Below, piece after piece: positions 53,552 through 62,360 of a stretch of 64,000 nt of DNA. This DNA comes from Bacillota bacterium (GTDB lineage Bacteria; Bacillota; Syntrophomonadia; Syntrophomonadales; Syntrophomonadaceae). Under the pieces are notes generated by a model. The model searched no databases, was not told the origin of the DNA, and saw nothing but the letters and a program-made list of their open reading frames with translations. Numbering within the stretch: position 1 is the first letter of the stretch; each line of letters starts with the position of its first letter. The stretch covers positions 1 through 64,000 of the forward strand of contig JAEWZB010000045.1 of assembly GCA_023395515.1 (NCBI GenBank), given 5' to 3'. Both the position numbers and the translations under genes were made by a program.

Positions 53552-54408
53552 GTGACAAGGGGACAGGAACACTGACATTTACATCCTCTGAATTATCCCT
53601 CTTCCGATACCCGTTAACCTTTCAATTTGACGTATAGATAGACCATACGTTTCCCTTAAGTCCCTTAAACAAGCATTTCTTTTATTTGTATCAAAATTTT
53701 GTATCTCTGTAACGTGTTCAATTTTAAAATGTTTTTTGATTATTCTTCTGGCGTCATCATCCGTTATTTGCTTGCTACCTGATATATCAATACATTTATC
53801 GTTGTTTTCTTGATTTACGAATTCAGTAAAGCTTTTTACTGCCTCTTCTTTGTTTACATGAAATAAGCTAAGCACAAAATCGAAGTCAGTTCTATTATTT
53901 TCGTTAAAATAGTCCTTATAATTTGTCCATGGATAGTTCTGAATTTCCGTTACCATACTGGCCTTAACAGGATTCTGGAAAATGTACCTTAACGCGGTAA
54001 GAAAATATATATCATCTTCTACTGGTTCACTTTTAAAACGCTCTTGAAATAAATGGCCTATTCTTCCATATTTTTTGTTATACCATAAAACATAACTACC
54101 ACATATTCTTTGCATAATAGTTCCCATTTGTTCGTTCTCTATTTTTAACAGCAAGTGCAGATGATTTTCCATTAAACAATAGGCATAAAGCTTATAACCG
54201 CAAATCTTTTTATATTTTTCTAAAGTTTCGATTAATTTAATCCTATCCTCTTCTTCTTCAAAAATGATTTGATGATTAATTCCTCTCATTATGATATGGT
54301 ATATTCCGGTTATGCTTTTTCTTCTTGCTACTCTTGCCACGTAAATCACCTCTTGGATTATTTATATTCATGAAGATACTAGTGTCAATGTTCCTGTCCC
54401 CATGTCAC
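53552..54408. mobile_element. IS200-like/REP-associated tyrosine transposase element (857 bp)
   Basis: Terminal inverted repeats gtgacaaggggacaggaac-ctgac and its complement bound the transposase gene. The ends match the derivative at 50256-50565 and the solo end at 49711-49760. This is the only copy here with an intact transposase, so it is the likely source of activity. Confidence 0.85.
53579..54340 (-). CDS. REP-associated tyrosine (Y1) transposase
   Basis: 253 aa. HUH nuclease with ENHLHLLLK (the His-x-His pair), catalytic Tyr in LRYIFQNPVKA, and N-terminal GIYHIIMRGINHQIIF typical of RAYTs. The C-terminus (TYGLSIRQIERLTGIGRGIIQR) is a helix-turn-helix-like DNA-binding tail. The GTG at 54340 follows AGAGGTG. 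It would nick single-stranded hairpin ends of its own element and of the deleted derivative. Confidence 0.92.
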   Translation of the reverse strand: MARVARRKSITGIYHIIMRGINHQIIFEEEEDRIKLIETLEKYKKICGYKLYAYCLMENHLHLLLKIENEQMGTIMQRICGSYVLWYNKKYGRIGHLFQERFKSEPVEDDIYFLTALRYIFQNPVKASMVTEIQNYPWTNYKDYFNENNRTDFDFVLSLFHVNKEEAVKSFTEFVNQENNDKCIDISGSKQITDDDARRIIKKHFKIEHVTEIQNFDTNKRNACLRDLRETYGLSIRQIERLTGIGRGIIQRM

Positions 54409-54416
54409 CTCCCCAT

Positions 54417-54558
54417 GTCACCTCAGGCCAGAAGTTCGCCTCCGGCTTCCTTCAGATTCCACCTCGCGGTGGACACCCTTGCCCTTGGCTATGTGCTTGG
54501 CACTATCAACCCGCACTAGGGACTTTCACCCTTTAGACTGCGCCCATGCCGGGCGCAC
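54417..54558 (-). mobile_element. 5' fragment of a second group IIC intron
   Basis: On the minus strand it starts GTGCGCCCGGCATGGGCGCAGTC and has AAAGGGTGAAAGTCCC, the canonical 5' end and domain I of class C introns. It runs to GAACTTCTGGCCTGAGG at 54417, where it stops against the RAYT end. No reverse transcriptase or domain V remains. 54559-54729 shows nothing else recognisable. Confidence 0.85.
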
Positions 54559-54729
54559 ATGAAAAACAGCGAACAATAAGTCCGCCGTTTAACCGTATAA
54601 GCCGTAGCAAGCGTGGAGACGCTCCCTAGCATTCCCCTGTTTATGCTGCAACAAAAATATCAACAATTTTTTGGATGATTATCCCGTTTCCATTAATGCA
54701 TGTTCAGAACCCTGACAATATTTTCACAT

Positions 54730-55020
54730 TTACTCATTGGAATTTTTTCTATCCTTAGAAATGTTTTTAGCTTTTCCGGTTTTAAACTGTTCATATATTA
54801 CAATTATCCATCCATAACCAAAAATCAAAATTCCTGCTAGTTCCAAGGGGTCTATTGTAATAGAAAGGTTTATTCTATTACTACTCCAAATTATAATACC
54901 CAATATAAGTATGTCTAGAGCTCTTTGTTTATGATATTTCGATTCATATTGAGAACGATTAGCAATAATTAAATAGTATGCTACGATCAGAATAAATATT
55001 ATAATTAATAGTACTGACAC
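54730..55020 (-). CDS. Small membrane protein in the agrD2 unit
   Basis: 96 aa. Three hydrophobic segments: LLIIIFILIVAYYLII, ALDILILGIIIWSS and LELAGILIFGYGWIIVIY, with a basic hydrophilic tail. GTG start behind AAGGTG. It lies 22 bases downstream of the secreted protein gene 55043-55822 and shares its transcript. It may be an immunity or anchoring partner for that protein, by analogy only. Not recognised. Confidence 0.6.
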   Translation of the reverse strand: MSVLLIIIFILIVAYYLIIANRSQYESKYHKQRALDILILGIIIWSSNRINLSITIDPLELAGILIFGYGWIIVIYEQFKTGKAKNISKDRKNSNE

Positions 55021-55042
55021 TTAATCACCTTCATACCGATAA

Positions 55043-55822
55043 TTATTTTGTCATTTTAAAAGTAACAAAACTAATTTTTCTCTGAGTTCCGTCAAATTCT
55101 TTGGAGCCAAAATCAGAAGACTGTGTACCAATGGCAGAAACTGATGGTTCAAAAAATATTTGATAACCATGATCTTTGATTAGATAAAATTGTTTACTTT
55201 TTGTTCTCAGACTATTATCATAATAACCCGAAGTAAGATGTTCTACTGTTTCTTCAAGTTCTGTATTGGTATTCAAATCAACTATTCTCACGTTTACAGA
55301 TAGATCCCCACCTAACAAGATTCGCCCTGTAAGACTATATTTCGTTTCAAGTGTATGATTGCCTGTTGAGTTAGGATAATACAATACATATCCGCTACCC
55401 GCAGCCCAATAATTGCCATATCCTTCTGCACGCGCTGATAGCCTAAACTCATCGTTACCTGACCAACTAGTACTGTGTCCTATACCTGACCCTCCATGGT
55501 CATCAGATATCCCTGACAAATCCGACCAAGTGTAAGAGCTTCTGGTACTTTGTTCCTTTTTAATATCATCTATGTACTTTTGCTTCATTTCGTCAGCGGC
55601 TTGTTTAGTTACTCTATTTTGAAAATCCATTTTTTGTTGTTCAACAATTGCAGTATCTGGTTTATACTCACTATCTGAGTGTATATTATCAGATTTGCCC
55701 TTAAGTACTTCAATATCCCAGCTACTTAGATTTCCGTCATATTCCTCTGCTAAAACGAAAGAAGCACTAACAAAAATCATCAACATTGATAATATTATTA
55801 TTTTGTTAATATGTTTGAACAT
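55043..55822 (-). CDS. Secreted hypothetical protein in the agrD2 unit
   Basis: 259 aa. Signal peptide IIILSMLMIFVSASFVLA, a charged linker (residues 25-80), then a Gly/Ser/Tyr-rich beta domain (SGIGHSTSWSGNDEFRLSARAEGYGNYWAAG...) ending KISFVTFKMTK. Not recognised; no catalytic motif seen. The leader ATAATTATAGACAT-TATGAGGAGGTATA is shared with the secreted gene after agrD1, so both may be controlled alike. Start at 55822. Confidence 0.65.
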   Translation of the reverse strand: MFKHINKIIILSMLMIFVSASFVLAEEYDGNLSSWDIEVLKGKSDNIHSDSEYKPDTAIVEQQKMDFQNRVTKQAADEMKQKYIDDIKKEQSTRSSYTWSDLSGISDDHGGSGIGHSTSWSGNDEFRLSARAEGYGNYWAAGSGYVLYYPNSTGNHTLETKYSLTGRILLGGDLSVNVRIVDLNTNTELEETVEHLTSGYYDNSLRTKSKQFYLIKDHGYQIFFEPSVSAIGTQSSDFGSKEFDGTQRKISFVTFKMTK

Positions 55823-55928
55823 AATAGTATACCTCCTCATAATAAATGTCTATAATTATTGCCCTTCTTTTGTGTACTTCATAAGAAAAGAACTATACAC
55901 TTTTTCTTCCAAATACTTGTATTCACTT

Positions 55929-56042
55929 TTACTCCGGTAACTTTGGCTGATACCAGTGGAATAAGCATGCGGGCTGTACACCTGCATTAGCTACAAATAA
56001 TAAAAATACTGCTACTATTCCTAATAGTTTTGATTTCAACAT
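55929..56042 (-). CDS. agrD: AgrD-type cyclic lactone autoinducer prepeptide (copy 2)
   Basis: 37 aa. MLKSKLLGIVAVFLLFVANAG, then the same core PACLFHW and tail YQPKLPE as copy 1; only positions 3 and 10-12 differ, all in the leader helix. The predicted thiolactone is Cys26-Trp30. It follows agrA by about 180 bases that include its own promoter. It completes a C-B-A-D set. Confidence 0.92.
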   Translation of the reverse strand: MLKSKLLGIVAVFLLFVANAGVQPACLFHWYQPKLPE

Positions 56043-56082
56043 AAGTTACACCCCCTTCCAGTTAATATCATTCTCTACTTCA

Positions 56083-56110
56083 TATATACTTTATTGGTAA
56101 TAAAATGCAA
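56083..56110 (-). promoter_or_regulatory. Promoter of agrD2
   Basis: -35 TTGCAT (56105-56110) and -10 TATATA (56083-56088) with a 16-base spacer and the TTACCAATAaAGTATATAT context conserved at agrD1. The block TTACATTAAAAGACAAA lies about 100 bases upstream, in both copies, and is the candidate LytTR site. Confidence 0.6.
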
Positions 56111-56225
56111 TGCTTTGAAGCTGAAAGGGGCAAAACAGAGGATAAAAGGGTAATATTCCCGCATGAAATTATACGGTTTTTAAAAGAAGTGAGCGTATTT
56201 TGTCTTTTAATGTAAACAATCGGTA

Positions 56226-56927
56226 TCAGGTGTTGTTTTGTTGCAGTTTTGTTCTAAGAAGAGTTTCTTGCTTGCGGCTGAGCGGAATTTTTTCTTCTCT
56301 GTCTAATAAAATCTCAAAGGTACGACCAGAAGGAAATATTTCTCTAATATATTGAAGATTTACTAAATAACTTCGATGACACCGAAAAAAATTGTATTGT
56401 TGTAGTCTTTTTTCCAGACTCCCCATATTTTCTTTAGTAACATACATCTTATTAAGAGTCTTTATAATATTACCATTACTGCAAGTTTCAACATATAAGA
56501 TATTGCTAGGTTTTAAGAAAATCTGGCGATCCTTAGTTTTAATAGTCAGAGAAATTTCAGCTAATTCTTCCGATTTATTAGTTATCAGCTTTCTTACAGT
56601 TTTTTTTATTCTTTCTTGATCGAATGGTTTAATAATATAATCGACTGAATATAACCTGAAAGCCTCTAAAGCATAGTCGGGATGTGCGGTAGCGAAAACA
56701 AAAGACAAATCTTCATATTTTTCGGCTAGAATATTTGCAAGTTCGATGCCATTCATTTCCGGCATATCAATATCCAAAAAAATTGCTTGAGGTTTGTTTA
56801 TTGACGCCTTTTTTAAAGCTTCCTTACCGCTAGTAACAATATCAGTTACTACTCCAGGTACTTCTTTTATAATAGATTCAAGAAAAAGTGCTGTAGCAAC
56901 TTCATCATCAACTATAAGAATTCTCAT
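56226..56927 (-). CDS. agrA: LytTR-family response regulator (AgrA-like)
   Basis: 233 aa. Receiver domain with IVDDE, phospho-acceptor Asp52 (IFLDIDMPEMNG) and Lys in IIKPFD. The LytTR DNA-binding domain follows (ILYVETCSNGNIIKTL, FFRCHRSYLVNLQYI). Its start overlaps the agrB stop by four bases. It is expected to act on the conserved agrD promoters. A small remnant of a second copy lies at 52775-52820. Confidence 0.93.
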   Translation of the reverse strand: MRILIVDDEVATALFLESIIKEVPGVVTDIVTSGKEALKKASINKPQAIFLDIDMPEMNGIELANILAEKYEDLSFVFATAHPDYALEAFRLYSVDYIIKPFDQERIKKTVRKLITNKSEELAEISLTIKTKDRQIFLKPSNILYVETCSNGNIIKTLNKMYVTKENMGSLEKRLQQYNFFRCHRSYLVNLQYIREIFPSGRTFEILLDREEKIPLSRKQETLLRTKLQQNNT

Positions 56928-57559
56928 ATCTTAATCCTCGAGAAATCTAATACTCTATCTACAAAATGAATAAAATCATAGCCATAAGGTGTTACCGTAA
57001 AAGCCTGTGCCATTATACCAATAGCAAATGGTATAACAAAAATATTTAATACGGATAGGTTAGCCAACAGTAACAAAATAAACCCGAAGATAAGCATAAT
57101 TGCTACTGACCATTTTTTAAATTTCTTTCTTTCATCTTCACTACTTATAGGTTTATTTTCTGTTTCCCCGGGAGCATATTTTAAAATCAGGATAAAAGCT
57201 ATTAAAAATAATAACCCTGCCATAAGATTAATTATTACTTGATCTAAAACAATATTAAGAACACTTACCCCCCATCCCAGAACAAGAAACCAGACTGTAC
57301 CTCCTATAAGGCAACGATAGTACTCGCTGCAGTGCTCTCCGCCAGAAGCTAAGCGTAAAATACCTGCTGAAATAGTTATGATTAAAACTTCAGGTAATAT
57401 CCTTAACAGACATGAAAGTAAAATAATTGCTATTATTTTTATAAATTCTCCTAAAAGAATCTCTAAGCCATATGCCATTCGCTGTTCCTGCCGATTGTTA
57501 CTATTAAGTTCTTGGGCTAGAAAATCGGCAAACTTAACTGAAATTTCATGAATACTCAT
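56924..57559 (-). CDS. agrB: AgrB-family autoinducer-processing membrane protease
   Basis: 211 aa with five or six membrane segments. The catalytic His and Cys are in ASGGEHCSEYYRC, as in AgrB cysteine endopeptidases that cut the AgrD tail and form the thiolactone. The start at 57559 follows GGAGGAAAG. It overlaps agrC by four bases and agrA by four bases, so the three are tightly coupled. One AgrB presumably processes both AgrD copies. Confidence 0.92.
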   Translation of the reverse strand: MSIHEISVKFADFLAQELNSNNRQEQRMAYGLEILLGEFIKIIAIILLSCLLRILPEVLIITISAGILRLASGGEHCSEYYRCLIGGTVWFLVLGWGVSVLNIVLDQVIINLMAGLLFLIAFILILKYAPGETENKPISSEDERKKFKKWSVAIMLIFGFILLLLANLSVLNIFVIPFAIGIMAQAFTVTPYGYDFIHFVDRVLDFSRIKI

Positions 57560-58878
57560 ATCTCTTTCCTCCTGCTGGGATAACATACTGTAAATTTGGT
57601 GCCATTTTCGGGGTGGCTACTCACCAAAATAATACCATTATGCTTTTTCACTTGATATTTTATTGATGCCAGTCCTATTCCCCGATCACCCGCTTTAGTT
57701 GAAAACCCCGCATCAAATACCTTATTTTTTATTTCTAGAGGTATATAACCAGGGTTTTGAGTTTGGATTATATACAATCCGGATTTTTCATAAATCTTTA
57801 ATTTAACTATTCTTAATTCCGGGTCAAATTCTTCAATTGCTTCGATTGCATTATTTAGTAGGTTTCCTACAACTGTTACTAACTCCATAGTGGGAACCAT
57901 AAGAGAAGACAGATTTGAGGTTTGATGTATTTCCAATGAAATATTATGTGCAGTGGCGACACCTGTTTTTACAAGTAAAAGGGCACTTAGTTCAGGGAAG
58001 GCCAATTGTAGTATATTACCAGTTATTTGCACATCCTTATATAATGTTTTTATATAATCCTTAACCTGTTCGTTATGACCTAGGCTCACTAACCCATAAA
58101 TTGCCTGCAGATGATTAACAAAGTCATGCCGCTGTGCCTTAATAATTTGTAACATCTCTTGCAAGTTAGTAATATGAAACTGTTGAATTTCTACTATTTT
58201 TTCTTGTTTAGCCACATAAAGCAATTTCCAACTTAATATAAGTGATAAGGCGGTTGCTATTAGGATAACTAATATTAGTACAGTTAATATTGAATCTGAA
58301 ATTAACTGCTTTTTTTCTATAAAAAAAATGAAGTAAAATGCCAAAACAACTAAAACTACAGAAAAGCTTAATATGAAAAGTGACTTTCTATATAGCTGAA
58401 AATCCAGCCTATCAAACTTGAAAATTCTATAAATATTGATATTGCTGCGTCTAAAATAAATTATTAATAGGGTCAGCAATATAAATTCCGGCAGGGGAAA
58501 AACTATGTGCCAAAAAGGGCTGGCTAAGGCCTCTTGTACCGGAATTCCGCTAATATAAGACATCAACGGAATAAATAACATCTCCGCAAAACTGACACAT
58601 AAAAAACCTAGAATAATACTGGTCATTAAAATGCTTAATGAAAGTTTACTGACCAGGAAAAGTAGTACTATTAATACTGGTAGCTGAATAAGTACATTAA
58701 CACCAGGTAATATTGGCAGCATACGAATAAAAAAACTTGCAACTGTACTAACCAAAGATATAAATATAATTTTTCTATCTGAAACTTTAGTCCCTGTTAA
58801 GGCAAAGCCTATATAAATTAATATCAAAGTTTCCAGAAATGATTGTAAAAAAGCCATATATAAAGGTATTTGCTCCAT
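57556..58878 (-). CDS. agrC: AgrC-like sensor histidine kinase (GHKL type)
   Basis: 440 aa. The N-terminal half has six or seven membrane helices for peptide binding. A cytoplasmic DHp segment (QRHDFVNHLQAIYGLVSLG, with the His phospho-acceptor) and a GHKL ATPase follow (LLNNAIEAIEEF, DRGIGLASIKYQV). This is the AgrC/ComD layout. The start at 58878 follows GGGGAA. It is the first gene of the agrCBA operon. Confidence 0.9.
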   Translation of the reverse strand: MEQIPLYMAFLQSFLETLILIYIGFALTGTKVSDRKIIFISLVSTVASFFIRMLPILPGVNVLIQLPVLIVLLFLVSKLSLSILMTSIILGFLCVSFAEMLFIPLMSYISGIPVQEALASPFWHIVFPLPEFILLTLLIIYFRRSNINIYRIFKFDRLDFQLYRKSLFILSFSVVLVVLAFYFIFFIEKKQLISDSILTVLILVILIATALSLILSWKLLYVAKQEKIVEIQQFHITNLQEMLQIIKAQRHDFVNHLQAIYGLVSLGHNEQVKDYIKTLYKDVQITGNILQLAFPELSALLLVKTGVATAHNISLEIHQTSNLSSLMVPTMELVTVVGNLLNNAIEAIEEFDPELRIVKLKIYEKSGLYIIQTQNPGYIPLEIKNKVFDAGFSTKAGDRGIGLASIKYQVKKHNGIILVSSHPENGTKFTVCYPSRRKEI

Positions 58879-59111
58879 ATATATTTCCCCAGATTCTAAA
58901 ACCAAGGGATTGGTATGTGACTATATATATCCAAACAACACGGTAATCAACATGCTAGTTCTAACTTCGAGATAGAAGTCCTACCTAAAACCCTTAATTA
59001 TTTATAGTTAATTATAGCACTTTCTTGTTATTATGGACATATTTTACATAAACAGCCATTATGCTCTAATTCATTCTGTGTTAGCCGTCTGATAAACTAG
59101 GCTGCACCGGA
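58879..59111. other. Upstream region of agrC, no gene seen
   Basis: AT-rich spacer between agrC and the copA terminator. It presumably holds the agrC promoter. No repeat or conserved block was found. Confidence 0.6.
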
Positions 59112-59142
59112 AAATAAAAAACACCCACCGCGAGGTGAGTGT
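59112..59142 (-). terminator. Terminator of copA
   Basis: ACACTCACC / GGTGGGTGT stem (one G-U), 4-base loop, and TTTTTATTTT on the minus strand. Confidence 0.88.
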
Positions 59143-59185
59143 ATAATAATTAAAATTTTTAGCATTTGCTTATAACCGAAATGAT

Positions 59186-61366
59186 TTAACGGGAAGAATC
59201 CACCCGAAAGCGGCGCAGGCGCAAAGAATTTGATACCACCGTAACCGAGCTTAACGCCATAGCGGCACCGGCTATTATTGGGGATAAAAAGCCTAAGGCG
59301 GCAAAGGGAATGCCGATTATATTATAAATAAAGGCCCAAAAGAGATTTTGTTTAATATGCCTCATAGTAGTACGGGAAAGCCTTAAGGCGGTTGGTATAC
59401 CCCTTAAGTCGCCGCTCATAAGAGTTATTTGGGCGGCTTCCATAGCTACATCAGTACCAGTTCCGATAGCTATACCTAAATCAGCCACAGCTAAGGCGGG
59501 AGCATCATTAATTCCATCCCCTACCATAGCTACCTTTTTACCCTCTTCTTTTAAGGCCATGACCTTTTTCGCTTTATCCTGAGGTAAAACCTCAGCTATG
59601 ACTTTAGTGATTCCCACTTGACCGGCAATAGACCGGGCCGTATTATAGTTATCACCCGTCAGCATGTAGACCTCAATGCCCATATTTTCAAGAGCAGATA
59701 TAGCTTGGAGAGCATGTTCCCTCACCTGGTCACTTAGGGCAATAATTGCCTCAATTATATTATCAACTGCCATTATAATAGCCGTTTTACCTTCTTGCTC
59801 CAGCTTGACCAGTTCATTATCTATCTGTCCTACCGCTAAATTCAAATCATTCATTAAGGTTCTATTACCCATAATAATATTTTTCTCATTATATTTAGCT
59901 TGCAGCCCCATACCGGGTAATACCTTAAATTCTTGGGGTTCGTCTAAGTCTCCTAATTCATCTTTAGCCAAGCGGTAAATAGCTTCTCCCAGCGGATGTT
60001 CCGAGCCTCTTTCTGCTACCCCGGCTAAGGTTAGAATTTCAGACCTGGATAATTCACCTACGGTAATAATATCAGTAACTTCCGGCTTTCCGGTAGTAAT
60101 AGTACCGGTCTTATCTAAAACTAAAACATTAACCTCGTGGGCAGTTTCTAAATATTCTCCGCCTTTAATAAAGATGCCATGTTCTGCTCCTATGCCGGTA
60201 CCCACCATTATAGCCGTAGGGGTAGCTAAACCTAAAGCACAGGGGCAGGCAATAACTAAAACAGCTACCGCAGTAGTAAGAGCTATAGCTGCATCTAAGT
60301 TAAATAAATATTGCAAACCAAAGGTTATTATGGCAATGAAAATAATCGCCGGGACAAATATCCCGGATATGCGGTCGGCAATCTGTTGGATAGGGGCTTT
60401 AGAGCCTTGGGCATCTTCAACCATTTTAATAATTTGAGCTAAAGTAGTATCTTTACCTACCCGGGTAGCTCTAAACTTAAAAGTCCCGGTCTTATTTATA
60501 GTCGCACCTACCACTAAATCGCCTACGGTTCTATCTACCGGTATACTTTCACCAGTTAACATTGATTCATCAAGTAAACCGTGTCCTTCCACTATTTCAC
60601 CATCAACCGGAATTTTTTCTCCGGTTCTGATAAAGATTATATCTCCGAGCTTAACCTCTTCTACCGGTACATCCATTTCTATTTCATCACGGATAACCCG
60701 GGCTGTTCTAGGTTGCAGTCCGCTTAAGGCCCGAATGGATTCAGTAGTTTTATCTTTAGCTACCGCTTCAAAATATTTGCCTAATAAAATTAAAGTGATA
60801 ATGGTAGCTGATGTTTCAAAATACAAATCATGAGTTTTACCTATACTTATATTATAAATACTATATAAGTAAGCTGCCGAAGTACCCAGAGCTACTAAGA
60901 CATCCATATTACTGCCCCCAGATCTTACCGCAGCATAAGCATTTTTGTAAAATCTGAAACCGATGAAAAACTGTACCGGAGTCGCCAAAATTAACTGTAA
61001 ATAAGGATTATGTAAAATCTGAATATTAATTCCGGTCACGGATAAAAGCATTCCTATTATCATGGGAAGACTTAAAAGAGCCGATATCATTACCAGATAC
61101 CTAAGTTTTTTCACTTCCTCGGCTTGGTCTAAAAGGGTATCTGTTTCTTCTACTAAAGGCTCCGCCGAAAATCCTAATTTATCTATCGCGGCAGTTATTT
61201 TATCTAAAGGCAAAACCTCATCGTCAAATTCTACCACCGCTTTATTAGTGGCTAAATTGACGTTAACCAAGTTTACACCTTCCATTTTATTAAGTCTTTT
61301 TTCTATACGGGCTGAACAGGATGCACATGACATCCCGGTAATTTTAAGATTAGTTTTGGTATTCAA
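59186..61366 (-). CDS. copA: Copper-translocating P1B-type ATPase
   Basis: 726 aa. One heavy-metal-binding domain with GMSCASCSARIEKRL, then eight membrane helices with the Cu(I) motif CPC (VIACPCALGLATP), the phosphorylation site DKTGTIT, the SEHPLGEA HP motif, and the hinge GDGINDAPALAVADLG. It exports Cu(I). A TTG start at 61366 follows AGGGGAG. No CopZ or CsoR/CopY gene is adjacent. A 3' fragment is duplicated at 49429-49673. Confidence 0.95.
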   Translation of the reverse strand: MNTKTNLKITGMSCASCSARIEKRLNKMEGVNLVNVNLATNKAVVEFDDEVLPLDKITAAIDKLGFSAEPLVEETDTLLDQAEEVKKLRYLVMISALLSLPMIIGMLLSVTGINIQILHNPYLQLILATPVQFFIGFRFYKNAYAAVRSGGSNMDVLVALGTSAAYLYSIYNISIGKTHDLYFETSATIITLILLGKYFEAVAKDKTTESIRALSGLQPRTARVIRDEIEMDVPVEEVKLGDIIFIRTGEKIPVDGEIVEGHGLLDESMLTGESIPVDRTVGDLVVGATINKTGTFKFRATRVGKDTTLAQIIKMVEDAQGSKAPIQQIADRISGIFVPAIIFIAIITFGLQYLFNLDAAIALTTAVAVLVIACPCALGLATPTAIMVGTGIGAEHGIFIKGGEYLETAHEVNVLVLDKTGTITTGKPEVTDIITVGELSRSEILTLAGVAERGSEHPLGEAIYRLAKDELGDLDEPQEFKVLPGMGLQAKYNEKNIIMGNRTLMNDLNLAVGQIDNELVKLEQEGKTAIIMAVDNIIEAIIALSDQVREHALQAISALENMGIEVYMLTGDNYNTARSIAGQVGITKVIAEVLPQDKAKKVMALKEEGKKVAMVGDGINDAPALAVADLGIAIGTGTDVAMEAAQITLMSGDLRGIPTALRLSRTTMRHIKQNLFWAFIYNIIGIPFAALGFLSPIIAGAAMALSSVTVVSNSLRLRRFRVDSSR

Positions 61367-61514
61367 ACCTACACTCCCCTCTCATAATCAATTAAATAAT
61401 AAATCCATTGAAACTTTATGCCCATTAATATAGATTTAACTAAAGGTAAGGGAGTATTTAAGCTTAGTTAATCTGGATATGGAAATAAATATTTTCAGTA
61501 ATCAGCCTGCTATT

Positions 61515-62321
61515 TTATAACATACATAGATTATCAAATAATTCGGCCACGGTAATAACACCGACCCCGCCTGGTACAGCACTGGCATAACTGGCTTTAT
61601 CCTTAGCGTCAGGGTGAACATCCCCTAACATTTTGCCTTCCTCATTAAAGTTAATCCCGGCATCTATGATTACCGCTCCTTCTTTAACCATGTCGGCCGT
61701 TATAAATTCGGCTTTTCCTATCGCCGCTATTAAAATATCCGCCTGTCTGGTTTCACCGGCTAAATCCACAGTACGGGAGTGGCATAAGGTTACGGTACCA
61801 TGCTCAGCCGTCATCATATTAGCTAAAGGATGTCCTACTATGGTGCTGCGGCCTACAATAACTACCTTTTTGCCTTCGATAGGTATATTAAATTCCTTTA
61901 ACATCGTTACAATAGCCTTAGCAGTGGACGGGAAAGCCCCTTTTTGTTTACTGATTAATTTACCCAGATTGTAATTATGAACTCCCTCTACATCCTTTTT
62001 AGGGTCTATATTATCAACAATAAAATCACTGTTAATATGAGCAGGTAAGGGCTCTTGCAGCATGATACCTGTTATTTCGGCATCCTCATTTAGACCCTTG
62101 ATTAACTTAAGTAACTCTTCTTCAGTAGTATCCTCCGGTAATTTATGAAAATCCACCTTTACCCCGGTTTCATTCCCAAATTTTATTAAATTTCTCACAT
62201 ATACTTCGGAATCAGCTTCTTCTCCTACCTGCACAATGGCCATAGTCATTTGGCTTTGACTAGCGGCAGCGGTTACTTTATCCTTTATTTTATTTCTAAT
62301 ATCTTTTCCGTAAATAAGCAT
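61515..62321 (-). CDS. folD: Bifunctional methylenetetrahydrofolate dehydrogenase/cyclohydrolase
   Basis: 268 aa. Seen: YVRNLIKFGNETGV, GIMLQEPLPAHIN, DVEGVHNYNLGKL, and the NAD(P) site VGRSTIVGHPLANMM. It interconverts methylene- and formyl-tetrahydrofolate, linking formate and one-carbon metabolism with the MetH and formate dehydrogenases here. The start at 62321 follows AAGGGGAAA; a longer reading from a GTG at 62339 would include that site. Confidence 0.95.
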   Translation of the reverse strand: MLIYGKDIRNKIKDKVTAAASQSQMTMAIVQVGEEADSEVYVRNLIKFGNETGVKVDFHKLPEDTTEEELLKLIKGLNEDAEITGIMLQEPLPAHINSDFIVDNIDPKKDVEGVHNYNLGKLISKQKGAFPSTAKAIVTMLKEFNIPIEGKKVVIVGRSTIVGHPLANMMTAEHGTVTLCHSRTVDLAGETRQADILIAAIGKAEFITADMVKEGAVIIDAGINFNEEGKMLGDVHPDAKDKASYASAVPGGVGVITVAELFDNLCML

Positions 62322-62360
62322 TTTTAATTTCCCCTTCACTTCTATTCTGATATTTTGCCA

